Assembly: GCA_902462205.1 (NCBI GenBank)
Contig: CABQAR010000001.1
Coordinates: forward strand, 186,001 to 250,000
Reading direction: 5' to 3'
Length of the DNA stretch: 64,000 nucleotides
Origin: an uncultured Dialister sp.
GTDB lineage: Bacteria; Bacillota; Negativicutes; Veillonellales; Dialisteraceae
The position numbers were made by a program, and so were the translations under genes. Shown here one piece after another: positions 51,518 through 60,403 of this stretch; the first letter of the stretch is position 1, and the number at the start of each line of letters is the position of its first letter. The notes under the pieces were generated by a model, which saw only the letters and a program-made list of their open reading frames with translations, did no database searches and had not been told where the DNA came from.

Positions 51518-52075
51518 ATGGATACTTTGATTGTTGTCGACTGCCAGAATGATTTTATTGACGGTTCGCTTGCCTGCAAGGCGAGTCATGAAGCTGTGGA
51601 ATATCTGATCCGGTTCATTAATTCTCATGACGTGGACGTGTTTTATACAGCGGATTGGCACAGCCCGACGAATCGTTCTTTTGCCGTAAACGGCGGGATA
51701 TGGCCGGTGCATTGTGTGGCCGGACAGGAAGGAGCAATGCTTGATTTCCATTTCAGCCAGGATGTAAGAGATGAAAAAGATCGTCCAAACGATGGGAATA
51801 TCTACCGTAAAGGCAAAGATGATGAGGTGGAAGAATATTCCGCCTTCCATGGAATGAATGAGGCTGGAAGGACCGTTGCTGAAATGGCGACACCGCATGT
51901 CTATGTAGGGGGGATAGCTTCCGAATATTGTGTAAAGGAAACAGTTCTTTCTCTTTTAAAGGCAGGCCATTCCGTCACACTACTGGTGCCGGGCGTGGGA
52001 TATGTGGATCAGAATGACCATATAAAGGCCATAAAAGAAATGAAAGCTCTCGGCGTCGAACTTATCGAGAAGTAA
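51518..52075 (+). CDS. pncA: nicotinamidase-like isochorismatase-family hydrolase
   Basis: Converts nicotinamide to nicotinate for NAD salvage. The 185-residue protein has the catalytic aspartate in IVVDCQNDFIDG (residue 8), metal-site residues in DWHSPTN, a lysine in YRKGKDDEVEEYS, and the nucleophile Cys138 in ASEYCVKETV. WPVHCVAGQEGA is typical of PncA. ATG 51518 follows GAGGGG; an in-frame upstream ATG (51500) would lie over that site. thiL starts 3 nt after it. Confidence 0.88.
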   Translation: MDTLIVVDCQNDFIDGSLACKASHEAVEYLIRFINSHDVDVFYTADWHSPTNRSFAVNGGIWPVHCVAGQEGAMLDFHFSQDVRDEKDRPNDGNIYRKGKDDEVEEYSAFHGMNEAGRTVAEMATPHVYVGGIASEYCVKETVLSLLKAGHSVTLLVPGVGYVDQNDHIKAIKEMKALGVELIEK

Positions 52076-52077
52076 TC

Positions 52078-53061
52078 ATGGAGACGGTAAAAGACGTTGG
52101 AGAGTTTGGGTGTATCCGGGAAATAGCCCACGACCTTATCTATCGGCCGGAGCTTGTGAAACTGGGAGCCGGTGATGATGCGGCCGTCTATGTCACTCCG
52201 CCGGGGTATGACCAGCTTATCTCCACGGATACGATGGTGGAAGGCATACATTTTACCAAGGAAACAATGGCTGCTGCCGACGTGGGGTATCATCTCTGCG
52301 CGGCGAATTTCAGCGATATGGCGGCGATGGGGGCAGAACCGACAGTTTTTGTCATATCGGTCGCCATACCTGATGATTTACCGGTTCAATGGCTGGAAGA
52401 TTGTTATGACGGGATTCGGGAATGCTGCAAAAAATATAAGGTCAACCTTCTTGGCGGGGACATTACCGGATCGAGACAGGGCGTTGTCATGACCGGAACC
52501 GTCGTCGGCATGGTGCCGACGAACCGGGCAGTCAAACGAAGCGGGGCACAGCCCGGGGACATTGTCTTTGTGACAGGTACGCTTGGAGATTCCGCAGCAG
52601 GATTGACAGCTCTTTTGAATAACAAGGAAAAAGATTTTCCGACGCTGGCCAGACGCCATCAGAGACCGGAACCGAGGATCGGATGGGGGAATTTGATAAG
52701 AGAAGCGGGAGCATCGTCATTAAATGATATTTCTGACGGCCTTTCCCGTGAAATAAATGAGATAGCGTCTGCCAGCAAGGTGAAAATAGAATTAGATGGG
52801 TCATTGATACCTTTATCGGAAGAGACCATCCGGCTGGGTCAGGAGATGAAGAAGGATCCCTTATTTTATGCACTTCACGGCGGAGAGGATTATGAGCTGG
52901 TTGGAACTATTTCTGAAAGCGGATGGGAACAGCTGAAGGATCATGCGGGTCTGACACGGATCGGGCATGTTTTGGAAAAAAATACCGGGCGGGTATTTAT
53001 AAAAAAAGGAAATCATATAGAATTGCTTGAAGCCATGGGATATGATCATTTTCGTTCATAA
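52078..53061 (+). CDS. thiL: thiamine-monophosphate kinase
   Basis: Last step of thiamine pyrophosphate synthesis (ThMP to ThDP). The 327-residue PurM-fold protein has [36 protein letters not shown], the nucleotide motif [10 protein letters not shown] and [11 protein letters not shown], matching ThiL in order. Other thiamine synthesis genes are not in the window. Located tightly between pncA and gpmA. Confidence 0.95.
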   Translation: METVKDVGEFGCIREIAHDLIYRPELVKLGAGDDAAVYVTPPGYDQLISTDTMVEGIHFTKETMAAADVGYHLCAANFSDMAAMGAEPTVFVISVAIPDDLPVQWLEDCYDGIRECCKKYKVNLLGGDITGSRQGVVMTGTVVGMVPTNRAVKRSGAQPGDIVFVTGTLGDSAAGLTALLNNKEKDFPTLARRHQRPEPRIGWGNLIREAGASSLNDISDGLSREINEIASASKVKIELDGSLIPLSEETIRLGQEMKKDPLFYALHGGEDYELVGTISESGWEQLKDHAGLTRIGHVLEKNTGRVFIKKGNHIELLEAMGYDHFRS

Positions 53062-53072
53062 GGAGGAAACAG

Positions 53073-53828
53073 ATGTATACGTTAGTAGTTATCAGGCATG
53101 GGGAAAGTGAATGGAACAAGCTTAATTTATTCTGCGGCTGGACAGATGTAGATCTCACCGAGACGGGATATGCTGAAGCGGAACAGGCAGGAAAACTTCT
53201 TAAGGAGGGGGATTATCATTTTGACGTATGCTATACTTCCGTGCTGAAACGTGCGATCCATACGGCCTACACCGTCCTTGATGAATTGGATCTGGCATGG
53301 ATTCCCATGGTAAAGGATTATCATTTAAATGAACGCCATTACGGCGCCTTGCAGGGACTTAACAAAAAGGAAACCGCCGAGAAATACGGGGATTCACAGG
53401 TACATCTCTGGCGTCGTTCGTATGATGTGCAGCCGCCTGCCCTTGATTCCGATGATCCGAGAAATCCGAAGAACCAGGCGCCATATCAGCATGTAAAAGG
53501 AGAAACAGTACTTCCCCTGACGGAATGTCTGAAAGATACCGTGGCACGCGTGGCTCCCTATTTTGAAACGGAAATCAAGCCAAGAATCCAGGCCGGGGAA
53601 AAGATATTGATTACGGCACATGGAAACTCCATCCGTGCCTTGAGAAAGCATTTGGAAGGAATTTCTGATGAAGAAATTGCCGGGATGAATATTCCGACCG
53701 GGGTACCGTTGGTGTATCATCTGAATGAAGACTTTACCGTACATGACGTGGGGTATCTCGGTGACCAGGATGCGATCAAGGCAAAGATAGATGCAGTAAA
53801 GAAACAATCAGCCCGTACAGAAAAATAA
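53073..53828 (+). CDS. gpmA: 2,3-bisphosphoglycerate-dependent phosphoglycerate mutase
   Basis: Glycolytic interconversion of 3- and 2-phosphoglycerate. The 251-residue histidine phosphatase has the phosphohistidine motif [10 protein letters not shown] (His9), [35 protein letters not shown] and the second catalytic histidine in [10 protein letters not shown]. Normal length. AAGGAGG precedes the ATG. This is the cofactor-dependent form; no gpmI is seen in the window. Confidence 0.97.
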   Translation: MYTLVVIRHGESEWNKLNLFCGWTDVDLTETGYAEAEQAGKLLKEGDYHFDVCYTSVLKRAIHTAYTVLDELDLAWIPMVKDYHLNERHYGALQGLNKKETAEKYGDSQVHLWRRSYDVQPPALDSDDPRNPKNQAPYQHVKGETVLPLTECLKDTVARVAPYFETEIKPRIQAGEKILITAHGNSIRALRKHLEGISDEEIAGMNIPTGVPLVYHLNEDFTVHDVGYLGDQDAIKAKIDAVKKQSARTEK

Positions 53829-53835
53829 TTTGCAT

Positions 53836-54774
53836 ATGGATTTGGCTGCAGGGATGCGCCGGAGGAGGAGAATTACGATAAAAAAGGATTTGCTTGATTT
53901 TTATGCACCGCAGGGCTGTGCCCTTATTTTGGAAGGGGGCGCGATGCGCGGCGTGTTTGAAGCAGGCGTTTTGGACGCATTCCTGTCCAAAGGACTGCAT
54001 TTCCGGCATGTCGTGGGAACGTCTGTCGGCACGATGCAGGCGATGTGTTATCTTTCCGGTCAAAAAGGAAGGAATATCCGGATCAATGCGACGTACTGCA
54101 GAGATCCGCGGTATATGGGAATCAAGCACCTGCTGAAAGAAAAGAATTATTTTAATTTTGATTTCATGTTTGGGGAACTGGCCCATCAGCTGGATCCCAT
54201 GGACATGGAAACGTACAGGGCGGCCGAAACAGAGCTTTATGCAGTGCTTACTGATGGGATTACGGGAAAGCACAGATATATTTCCAATAAGGAATGCGGT
54301 GAAGAGGAATTTACAAAGGCAGTCGAGGCCAGCGCATCCATCCCGTTGCTTTCGCCTCCGGTTGAAATTGATGGGGTTCCTTATGTGGATGGCGGACTTG
54401 CGATGCCGTTGGTTCCATTTCCTTATGAGTTGCCATTCCCTGCTGAAAAGCCTGTGTACATATTGACACGGCAGAATTCATATCGTAAAAAATCCATGCC
54501 ATCGGTTGCAAGAAAAATTGCACAGGCAATATGGGGTAAAAAATATCCAATGATTCTGGAATCCATGTGCACGATTCCGGAAAGATACAATGCAAGAATA
54601 GAAAAGCTTCTGCAATTGGAAGCAGAGGGTAAAATATTTGTATTCCGTCCGGAAAAAACGGTCACGGTAAAAAGAGCAGAAACGAATCCGGCAAAGCTCA
54701 GACAGTTGCATGGGGAAGGATACAGAATCGGAATGGCGAGGTTTAATGAATTGATGAGGTGGATCCATGCATGA
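53836..54774 (+). CDS. patatin-like phospholipase
   Basis: An about 312-residue patatin-family lipid hydrolase. The oxyanion loop is LEGGAMRGVFEAGVLDA, the nucleophile elbow GTSVGTM and the catalytic aspartate VDGGLAMPL, with the Ser/Asp dyad intact. Closest to the YjjU/RssA-type bacterial group; it probably hydrolyses phospholipids or lysolipids at the membrane. The start is uncertain: TTG 53830, ATG 53836 and ATG 53854 have no ribosome site, whereas GGAGGAGGAG (53861-53870) stands 7 nt before an ATA at 53878. Overlaps tsaE by 8 bases. Confidence 0.85.
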   Translation: MDLAAGMRRRRRITIKKDLLDFYAPQGCALILEGGAMRGVFEAGVLDAFLSKGLHFRHVVGTSVGTMQAMCYLSGQKGRNIRINATYCRDPRYMGIKHLLKEKNYFNFDFMFGELAHQLDPMDMETYRAAETELYAVLTDGITGKHRYISNKECGEEEFTKAVEASASIPLLSPPVEIDGVPYVDGGLAMPLVPFPYELPFPAEKPVYILTRQNSYRKKSMPSVARKIAQAIWGKKYPMILESMCTIPERYNARIEKLLQLEAEGKIFVFRPEKTVTVKRAETNPAKLRQLHGEGYRIGMARFNELMRWIHA

Positions 54775-55243
54775 AGTGAATCTGGAAACCCATAGTGAAA
54801 GAGAGACGATGGAGCTGGGGGAATGGTTTGGCTCTCATGCGGTTAATGATCTGTTTCTTGCATTGTCGGGAGACCTGGGCGCAGGGAAGACGCATTTTGT
54901 CCAAGGCCTTGCCAAGGGAATGGGAATTGACGGGGTTGTCGGAAGCCCTACATTTGCAATTATGAATTATTATGATGAAGGCAGGCTGCCTCTTAAGCAT
55001 TTTGACTTCTACCGCTTACAGGAGGCAGAGGAACTGTATAATATCGGCTGGGAGGAATATAGCACCGGCGGAGTGACCGTGGCGGAATGGGCGGATATGT
55101 TTCCGGATGTACTGCCAAAGGAAAGTATTTTCATCAAAATAAAAAACATAGGGGCGGATAAACGGGAGATCACCATATCGTGGGATGATACGGCGCCCGA
55201 ATCCGTTACGAAGGAGATTTTACGGTATGCTTCTTGCCATTGA
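54767..55243 (+). CDS. tsaE: tRNA t6A biosynthesis ATPase TsaE
   Basis: ATPase that drives the TsaB-TsaD-TsaE complex forming N6-threonylcarbamoyladenosine at position 37 of ANN-decoding tRNAs. The 158-residue protein has Walker A SGDLGAGKTHF, GSPTFAIMNYY, HFDFYRL and VAEWADMFPDVLP. GAGGTGGATCC precedes the ATG. First of the four t6A-linked genes tsaE-tsaB-rimI-tsaD. Confidence 0.95.
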   Translation: MHEVNLETHSERETMELGEWFGSHAVNDLFLALSGDLGAGKTHFVQGLAKGMGIDGVVGSPTFAIMNYYDEGRLPLKHFDFYRLQEAEELYNIGWEEYSTGGVTVAEWADMFPDVLPKESIFIKIKNIGADKREITISWDDTAPESVTKEILRYASCH

Positions 55244-55922
55244 TACATCTTCATGTGTGCTTAGCTGTGCTCTTGTGGAAAAAGATAAGCTGATATCGGA
55301 ATGGACTGTGCAACGCAAATTGACACACTCAGAGCAGCTGGTTCCCCATCTTGATACGGTATTAAAAGATGCAGGGATTGAAAAGAAAGAAATAACGGCC
55401 ATTGCAGCAGCCAAGGGACCGGGATCATTTACGGGGCTCCGTATAGGCCTTGCTACAGCGAAAATGGCAGCCCATATTTGGAAAATTCCGCTTGTGGGCG
55501 TGGATACGTTGGAGGCCTTGGCATGGAATATGGCAGGCGCACAGGCTTTTATCCTGCCACTGGAGGATGCGCAAAGAGGAAATGTCTATGCAGCCCTTTA
55601 TGGAGCTTTTGATCAGATGTGGCAGGAGGCACCTGCGGAAGCGGCACCCATAGAAAAGGTCATACAGGCAGCGCTTCGCCATGGAGGGCCGGTGATTGCC
55701 GTTGGGGAAGGGGCAGACATGTATAAGGAGCAGCTTCTTGCAGCGGGTATACAGCTGGCGCCATTGAATAACCGTTGCTGCAGGGCAGCGTCTGTAGCGA
55801 TGGCAGCGTTAAGAAAACTGGAAAACAATGAGTTTGATGATCCGTTAGCGTTGGTTCCTAATTATATCCGCAGGAGTGAGGCAGAGGTGTTATGGGAAAA
55901 AACACATCAGGAAACACCCTGA
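55227..55922 (+). CDS. tsaB: tRNA t6A biosynthesis protein TsaB
   Basis: Non-catalytic partner that stabilises TsaD. The 231-residue ASKHA-fold protein begins LLAIDTSSCVLSCALV and has HSEQLVPHLDTVL and KGPGSFTGLRIGLATAKM, all typical. AAGGAGA lies about 10 nt before ATG 55227; the frame opens earlier, inside tsaE, without support. Overlaps tsaE and rimI. Confidence 0.94.
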   Translation: MLLAIDTSSCVLSCALVEKDKLISEWTVQRKLTHSEQLVPHLDTVLKDAGIEKKEITAIAAAKGPGSFTGLRIGLATAKMAAHIWKIPLVGVDTLEALAWNMAGAQAFILPLEDAQRGNVYAALYGAFDQMWQEAPAEAAPIEKVIQAALRHGGPVIAVGEGADMYKEQLLAAGIQLAPLNNRCCRAASVAMAALRKLENNEFDDPLALVPNYIRRSEAEVLWEKTHQETP

Positions 55923-56350
55923 TCCGAGAAGCATTGCCAAATGATGCGGGAGATATCTATCAAATAGGGAAAGCCTGCTTTTCTGATGCATGGCGGAAAG
56001 AAACCGTCAGGAATGATTTATCAGGAGGCCATAGTGATTATTTTATCGCGTCTGTTGATGGCAGGACGGTAGGCTATGGCTGTTTCTGGTTTGTTGCAGA
56101 TGAAGCGCAGCTTGTGAATATAGGCGTACTTCCGGATTTTCGGCGGAAAGGGCTTGCGGAGGAAATATTGAAGCGTGGGATTGAAGAAGCATCGGTCCGC
56201 CGGATGCAGACGATGTTCCTCGAGGTGAGGGTAAGTAATCTGGCCGCGCAGGCTTTATACAGAAAGTATCAGTTCCAGGTGGTCAGCGTCAGACAGGCGG
56301 TATACGATCTTCCGCGTGAAAATGGATATATTATGTCCCGAACTTTATAA
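55892..56350 (+). CDS. rimI: ribosomal protein S18-alanine N-acetyltransferase
   Basis: A 152-residue GNAT acetyltransferase with the acetyl-CoA loop VNIGVLPDFRRKGLAEEIL, EVRVSNLAAQALYRKYQF and the closing YDLPRENGYIMSRTL. It acetylates the N-terminal alanine of S18 in other bacteria. Its place between tsaB and tsaD is the standard one in Firmicutes. It overlaps tsaB by 31 bases. Confidence 0.92.
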   Translation: MGKNTSGNTLIREALPNDAGDIYQIGKACFSDAWRKETVRNDLSGGHSDYFIASVDGRTVGYGCFWFVADEAQLVNIGVLPDFRRKGLAEEILKRGIEEASVRRMQTMFLEVRVSNLAAQALYRKYQFQVVSVRQAVYDLPRENGYIMSRTL

Positions 56351-56359
56351 GGAGACAAA

Positions 56360-57379
56360 ATGAAAATTTTAGCATTTGAAACGAGCTGTGATGAAACATC
56401 ATGCGCGGTTATTGAGGATGGGAGAAAAATACTGTCGGATATCATATCTACGCAGGTGCCCATCCATAAGAAATTTGGGGGAGTCGTACCTGAAATCGCA
56501 TCCAGACACCATATAGAGGATGTGATTCCCGTTGCCATGGAAGCGTTGGAGGAAGCCTCTTTGACGTGGGAAGATGTCGATGCGATCGCCGTTACACAGG
56601 GACCGGGACTGGTGGGTGCCCTGCTTGTCGGGGTTGCGACAGCGAAGACAGCGGCATGGGCATTAGGGAAGCCTCTTATCGCGGTTAATCATATGGAAGG
56701 GCATATTTTTGCTAATCTTCTTCAGTATCCTGATTTGGAACCGCCATTTCTCTCCCTTGTTGTTTCCGGCGGGCATACAATGCTTGTTGTTGTCCGTGAT
56801 TACAATACTTTTGAGCTGCTGGGGCAGACAAGGGATGATGCAGCAGGAGAAGCCTTTGACAAAATAGCAAGGGTTATGGGCTATCCTTATCCCGGCGGTC
56901 CCCACATCGATCGTCTTGCCAGAGAAGGAAATCCTGATTCTGTCCAGTTTCCATTGGCGCTTCGCAAGGAACACAGCTTTGATTTCTCATTCAGCGGACT
57001 TAAGTCGGCTGTGATTAATTACCTTCATACAAAGGAAATGAAAAAAGAACCTGTCAGTTATGAAAACGTGGCAGCTTCTTTCCAAAAGGCAGTCGTTGAT
57101 GCATTGGTCGAAAAAACGATGGCGGCCATTGAGGCAACCGGATTAAAAACCGTTGTTTTAGCCGGAGGGGTTGCAGCAAACAGCGGGCTCAGGGAAGCAT
57201 TGGGGGATGCATGCACAAAGAAAGGCGTCCGCATGTGCCGTCCTGATTCCGTACTGTGTACAGACAACGGAGCAATGATCGGATGCCGTGCTTATTATAT
57301 GGCGCAGGTAAATGACTATGCGCCGATGACATTAAATGCCGATCCCCGGCTTCCATTTCTGGCGGATCAGGCAAAGTGA
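56360..57379 (+). CDS. tsaD: tRNA N6-adenosine threonylcarbamoyltransferase TsaD
   Basis: Catalytic subunit that transfers threonylcarbamoyl to A37. The 339-residue protein begins ILAFETSCDETSCAVI and has the metal-binding HMEGHIFAN (HxxxH), VVSGGHTMLV, GEAFDKIARVMG, YPGGPHIDRLA and AGGVAANSGLR. Normal length. AAGGAG precedes the ATG, 9 nt after rimI. Confidence 0.97.
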   Translation: MKILAFETSCDETSCAVIEDGRKILSDIISTQVPIHKKFGGVVPEIASRHHIEDVIPVAMEALEEASLTWEDVDAIAVTQGPGLVGALLVGVATAKTAAWALGKPLIAVNHMEGHIFANLLQYPDLEPPFLSLVVSGGHTMLVVVRDYNTFELLGQTRDDAAGEAFDKIARVMGYPYPGGPHIDRLAREGNPDSVQFPLALRKEHSFDFSFSGLKSAVINYLHTKEMKKEPVSYENVAASFQKAVVDALVEKTMAAIEATGLKTVVLAGGVAANSGLREALGDACTKKGVRMCRPDSVLCTDNGAMIGCRAYYMAQVNDYAPMTLNADPRLPFLADQAK

Positions 57380-57428
57380 TAAAATGCCATTGTGGTTAAA
57401 ATATATGGAATGATCAGGTGATAACGGA

Positions 57429-58835
57429 ATGAATCAGCTATATTCACTGGCTCGTGAAATGACCAATCTGAACGAGGTGCAAATCAGAATTCTCGATCAC
57501 ATCCAGGTTGCGTTACCCTTTTCATCAGATATTTCCAAAAATCAGATTTATATCTGCGCAAGGGGGAAAAATAAGAGGGTTTTCGTAGTCTTATTGGCAG
57601 CGAAGCCATCCTATTCAACGGGAAATACATATTTCCAGCAGGGAGATGCTTATCTGGACGAGGAATTTACTCTTGTGGAAAATGTATTTTCTACAGGCAG
57701 CAAAGTCGTGGGGCGGAAAGAACTGGATCTTGGAAGGATGGTATCTCTCACGGCGTACCCCATTGTGGACAATGCGGGAATTCCTTTTGCCGTAGCGGCA
57801 TTCCTGTCAAATTCGCAGAAACAGCAGCAAGTATTGACGGACACTGCGTATATGGCGCTCCAGGTTCCGTTGGAAGAAGGGGCGTACCATCATCTCCGCC
57901 CGCAGGACGGCATGGTTATTTTGGATTCTGTCGGCCGTATTATGTATGCCAATGATATGGCGGATGATCTTTATTTTGTACTTGATAAAGAAACAGTGGA
58001 ACGGAAAGAAATCATCGGCCATTCCATGGTTCATTTCCCATTAGTGGATAAAATCATGGAAACAGGGAAGCCTGCCTACGGGGATGAGGTCTCCGGAAAT
58101 ATGACGCTATCTGCATGGGGGATGCCTATCTTATCCGGCGGTCGTGTGGCACGTACAGTCCTTCTCCTAAGCGATGTGACAGCAGTCAGAGAGAAAGAAC
58201 GGCAGATCCTTGTCAAAGATTCTGTTATTCGCGAAATCCATCATCGGGTGAAAAACTCTTTGAATACGATTGCCGGTATGCTCCGTATGCAGGCAAGGCG
58301 GGCGAAGGATCCGGATACAAGGGAAGCCTTAAAAATATCTGTCAACCGCATTTTGGGAATATCGCAGATCCATGATATCCTTTCAAACCAGAGCGGAGAT
58401 CAGGCAGACTGGAATCTGCTTCTTGACAAATTGTGCCGCCTTTCCATTGACAGCCTGGCAGGATGCCCTATCCGCCTGGTTCGGGAAAATAAAGAAGAAA
58501 AGATAATGGTTAATTCCGAGAAAGCAGTACCTCTGGCAATCGCGGCCAATGAGCTTATACATAATGCCATTGACCATGGATTTAAAGGTTTGAAAACAGG
58601 TACGCTGGTTGTCGGGACATGTATAGAAAATGGGAGATTGCATACCTTTATAAAGAATGACGGCCATTCCTTGGAGGAAAATTTTGATTCCAGGGAGTTT
58701 GATCTGGGGCTGCAAATCGTCAGAACGCTGGCTGAAATAGAGCTTGGTGGTTCATTCGTTTTGAAAAACGAAGATCATATGGTGACAGCCCATATCTGGT
58801 GCCCTTTATCCGCAATGGAGGAGAATGATGCGTGA
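57429..58835 (+). CDS. sensor histidine kinase, HisKA_2 type (PdtaS/EutW-like)
   Basis: A 468-residue cytoplasmic kinase. An N-terminal H_kinase_N-type sensory region (about residues 1-140, including TAYPIVDNAGIPFAVAAFL) is followed by a PAS domain (about 155-255, MVILDSVGRIMYANDMAD), the phosphoacceptor motif REIHHRVKNSLNTI (about residue 271) and a HATPase domain (LAIAANELIHNAIDHG). This class pairs with ANTAR regulators that act on RNA. The ANTAR gene overlaps its end. No membrane segment, so it senses an internal signal that cannot be read from sequence. Confidence 0.9.
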   Translation: MNQLYSLAREMTNLNEVQIRILDHIQVALPFSSDISKNQIYICARGKNKRVFVVLLAAKPSYSTGNTYFQQGDAYLDEEFTLVENVFSTGSKVVGRKELDLGRMVSLTAYPIVDNAGIPFAVAAFLSNSQKQQQVLTDTAYMALQVPLEEGAYHHLRPQDGMVILDSVGRIMYANDMADDLYFVLDKETVERKEIIGHSMVHFPLVDKIMETGKPAYGDEVSGNMTLSAWGMPILSGGRVARTVLLLSDVTAVREKERQILVKDSVIREIHHRVKNSLNTIAGMLRMQARRAKDPDTREALKISVNRILGISQIHDILSNQSGDQADWNLLLDKLCRLSIDSLAGCPIRLVRENKEEKIMVNSEKAVPLAIAANELIHNAIDHGFKGLKTGTLVVGTCIENGRLHTFIKNDGHSLEENFDSREFDLGLQIVRTLAEIELGGSFVLKNEDHMVTAHIWCPLSAMEENDA

Positions 58836-59418
58836 GACATATCGGATTGTGATTGCAGATGATGAGGCAATCATATGCATGGATCTAAGGGAGATTCTTG
58901 AAGAGGCAGGGCATGAAGTTGTCGGCGTGGCTTCTGACGGGGTTCGTGCGCTGGAATTGGTGAAAGAGAAAAAGCCTGATTTGGTGATTTTGGATATCCA
59001 GATGCCAAAACTGGATGGACTGCAGGCTGCGAAAATGATTGCTCATGATAATCTGGCTCCGGTTGTTCTTTTAACAGCCTTTGGCGACGAAGAAATCGTT
59101 GAAAGGGCGAAAAAATCCAATGTATTCGGATATGTGATGAAACCCGCAGAGGAACGGATGCTCTTTCCTGCCATACAGATAGCTGTCAGCCAGTTCAGAG
59201 CCAAGAAGGAAATCGTCGACCGTGTCAAGAATATGGAACAGGAGCTTGCTGCCAGAAAAATCATTGACCGTGCCAAAGGATTGCTTATGGATTATTACCA
59301 TATCAGTGAAGAAGATGCCTATCACAGGATGCAGCAGACCAGTATGAAGCGGGGGATTGCGCTGTCGGTGGTGGCGCAAAAGGTTGTGAAGGAAATCATG
59401 ATACGCAAGAATACATAG
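58828..59418 (+). CDS. response regulator with ANTAR RNA-binding domain
   Basis: A 196-residue two-domain regulator: receiver (about residues 5-120, phospho-accepting Asp in LVILDIQMPKLDG near 55) and C-terminal ANTAR (about 130-190, ARKIIDRAKGLLMDYYHISEEDAYHRMQQTSMKRG). ANTAR domains bind paired hairpins in nascent RNA and prevent termination. I saw no double-hairpin target in the window, so the regulated genes are elsewhere. ATG 58828 is favoured over 58825 by spacing to GGAGG. Coupled to the kinase by overlap. Confidence 0.92.
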   Translation: MRETYRIVIADDEAIICMDLREILEEAGHEVVGVASDGVRALELVKEKKPDLVILDIQMPKLDGLQAAKMIAHDNLAPVVLLTAFGDEEIVERAKKSNVFGYVMKPAEERMLFPAIQIAVSQFRAKKEIVDRVKNMEQELAARKIIDRAKGLLMDYYHISEEDAYHRMQQTSMKRGIALSVVAQKVVKEIMIRKNT

Positions 59419-59501
59419 GTGGTTTATCGGAAGCCAAAATTTCTGTCTGGCTTTTGTACAATTAATGATTAAAAGTGGTGTTTAGCAAAGGAGCGGTGGA
59501 A

Positions 59502-60167
59502 ATGAAGTTTACATTTTATGGTCATGCCTGTTTTCAGATTGATACCGGTGAAGAAAAGCTGCTGTTCGATCCATTTTTGAGCGGGAATGGTCTGGCTGCA
59601 ATTACCGCAGACAAGGTGGAATGTGACTATATCCTGATTTCTCATGCCCATGCGGATCACTTTGGTGATGCAGGCCAGATAGCCGCAAGGACGGGGGCGA
59701 AAGTAATTAGCACGCCTGAAGTGATCGGGCTGTTTTCTAAAACAATAGAAAACTTCCAGCCGATGAACCTGGGTGGAACTTATCAGGCACCTTTTGGAAA
59801 TGTAAAGATGGTGCTTGCCCTTCACAGCTGCGGTGTGGCTGGCGGAGTACCCTGCGGATTCATCATCACCTTTAAAAATGGAATCACTGTTTATTATTCA
59901 GGGGATACGGCACTTTTTGGCGACATGAAGCTCTTCGGTGAGCTGTTTGATATCGATTATGCGATCCTTCCCATCGGGGATGATTATACAATGGGGCCTG
60001 ATGATGTGATTCTTGCAGCGGAGTTCCTGAGGGCAAAAAAGGTGATTCCAATTCATTACAATACATGGCCGATCATTGCACAAAATCCGGAAAGTTTTGC
60101 AGAGAAGGCGAAAAAGAAAGATATCGAAGTTTTGCTTGTCCATCCGGGAGAAGCAGTGGAACTCTGA
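59502..60167 (+). CDS. UPF0173 metal-dependent hydrolase (YtkL-like, MBL fold)
   Basis: A 221-residue metallo-beta-lactamase-fold protein with FTFYGHACFQI at the start, zinc motif SHAHADHFGD (about residues 46-55), HSCGVAGGVPCGFII, YYSGDTALFGDM and PIHYNTWPII. These match the widespread YtkL/UPF0173 family, whose substrate is unknown. GGAG lies 8 nt before ATG 59502, inside a longer open frame. Second MBL-fold gene of the window. A terminator follows. Confidence 0.93.
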   Translation: MKFTFYGHACFQIDTGEEKLLFDPFLSGNGLAAITADKVECDYILISHAHADHFGDAGQIAARTGAKVISTPEVIGLFSKTIENFQPMNLGGTYQAPFGNVKMVLALHSCGVAGGVPCGFIITFKNGITVYYSGDTALFGDMKLFGELFDIDYAILPIGDDYTMGPDDVILAAEFLRAKKVIPIHYNTWPIIAQNPESFAEKAKKKDIEVLLVHPGEAVEL

Positions 60168-60183
60168 TTGGATCTTGATGGAG

Positions 60184-60213
60184 GCATCGATCGATAGTGG
60201 TCGATGCTTTTTC
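60184..60213 (+). terminator. terminator after the YtkL-like gene
   Basis: GCATCGA / TCGATGC (7 bp, extendable) around a 10-nt loop, followed by TTTTT. The gap to 60319 otherwise shows only AT-rich sequence. Confidence 0.75.
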
Positions 60214-60319
60214 ATTTTCTAAATGAATGTATGGAAATCTTTTGACAGACTGACAGAAATTTTTGTAGAAGAAGGAGTGTACGAAAACTGTGCGAGGTTT
60301 TTATTTTTGTCGGAATCTA

Positions 60320-60348
60320 TTGACATTTTATAGGGTCAAGAATATACT
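60320..60348 (+). promoter_or_regulatory. promoter of hrcA-grpE-dnaK
   Basis: TTGACA (60320-60325), 17 nt, TATACT (60343-60348). The start point would be about 60355, just before the CIRCE element. Confidence 0.88.
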
Positions 60349-60360
60349 AATATCGTAAGT

Positions 60361-60387
60361 TTAGCACTCGATAGTAATGAGTGCTAA
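60361..60387 (+). promoter_or_regulatory. CIRCE operator
   Basis: TTAGCACTC-N9-GAGTGCTAA, a perfect match to the CIRCE inverted repeat bound by HrcA. It sits between the promoter and the hrcA start, so the operon is repressed by its own first product until heat shock titrates GroEL away. Confidence 0.97.
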
Positions 60388-60403
60388 TAAAAGGGTGATA
60401 AAG

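Noticed and set aside
60242..60247. A second TTGACA upstream of hrcA
   Set aside because: No -10-like hexamer lies 16-18 nt downstream; the promoter at 60320 is complete.
60289..60357. Short GTG-initiated frame after AAGGAG in the gap before hrcA
   Set aside because: It is about 22 codons, the ribosome-site spacing is poor, and it runs through the hrcA promoter.
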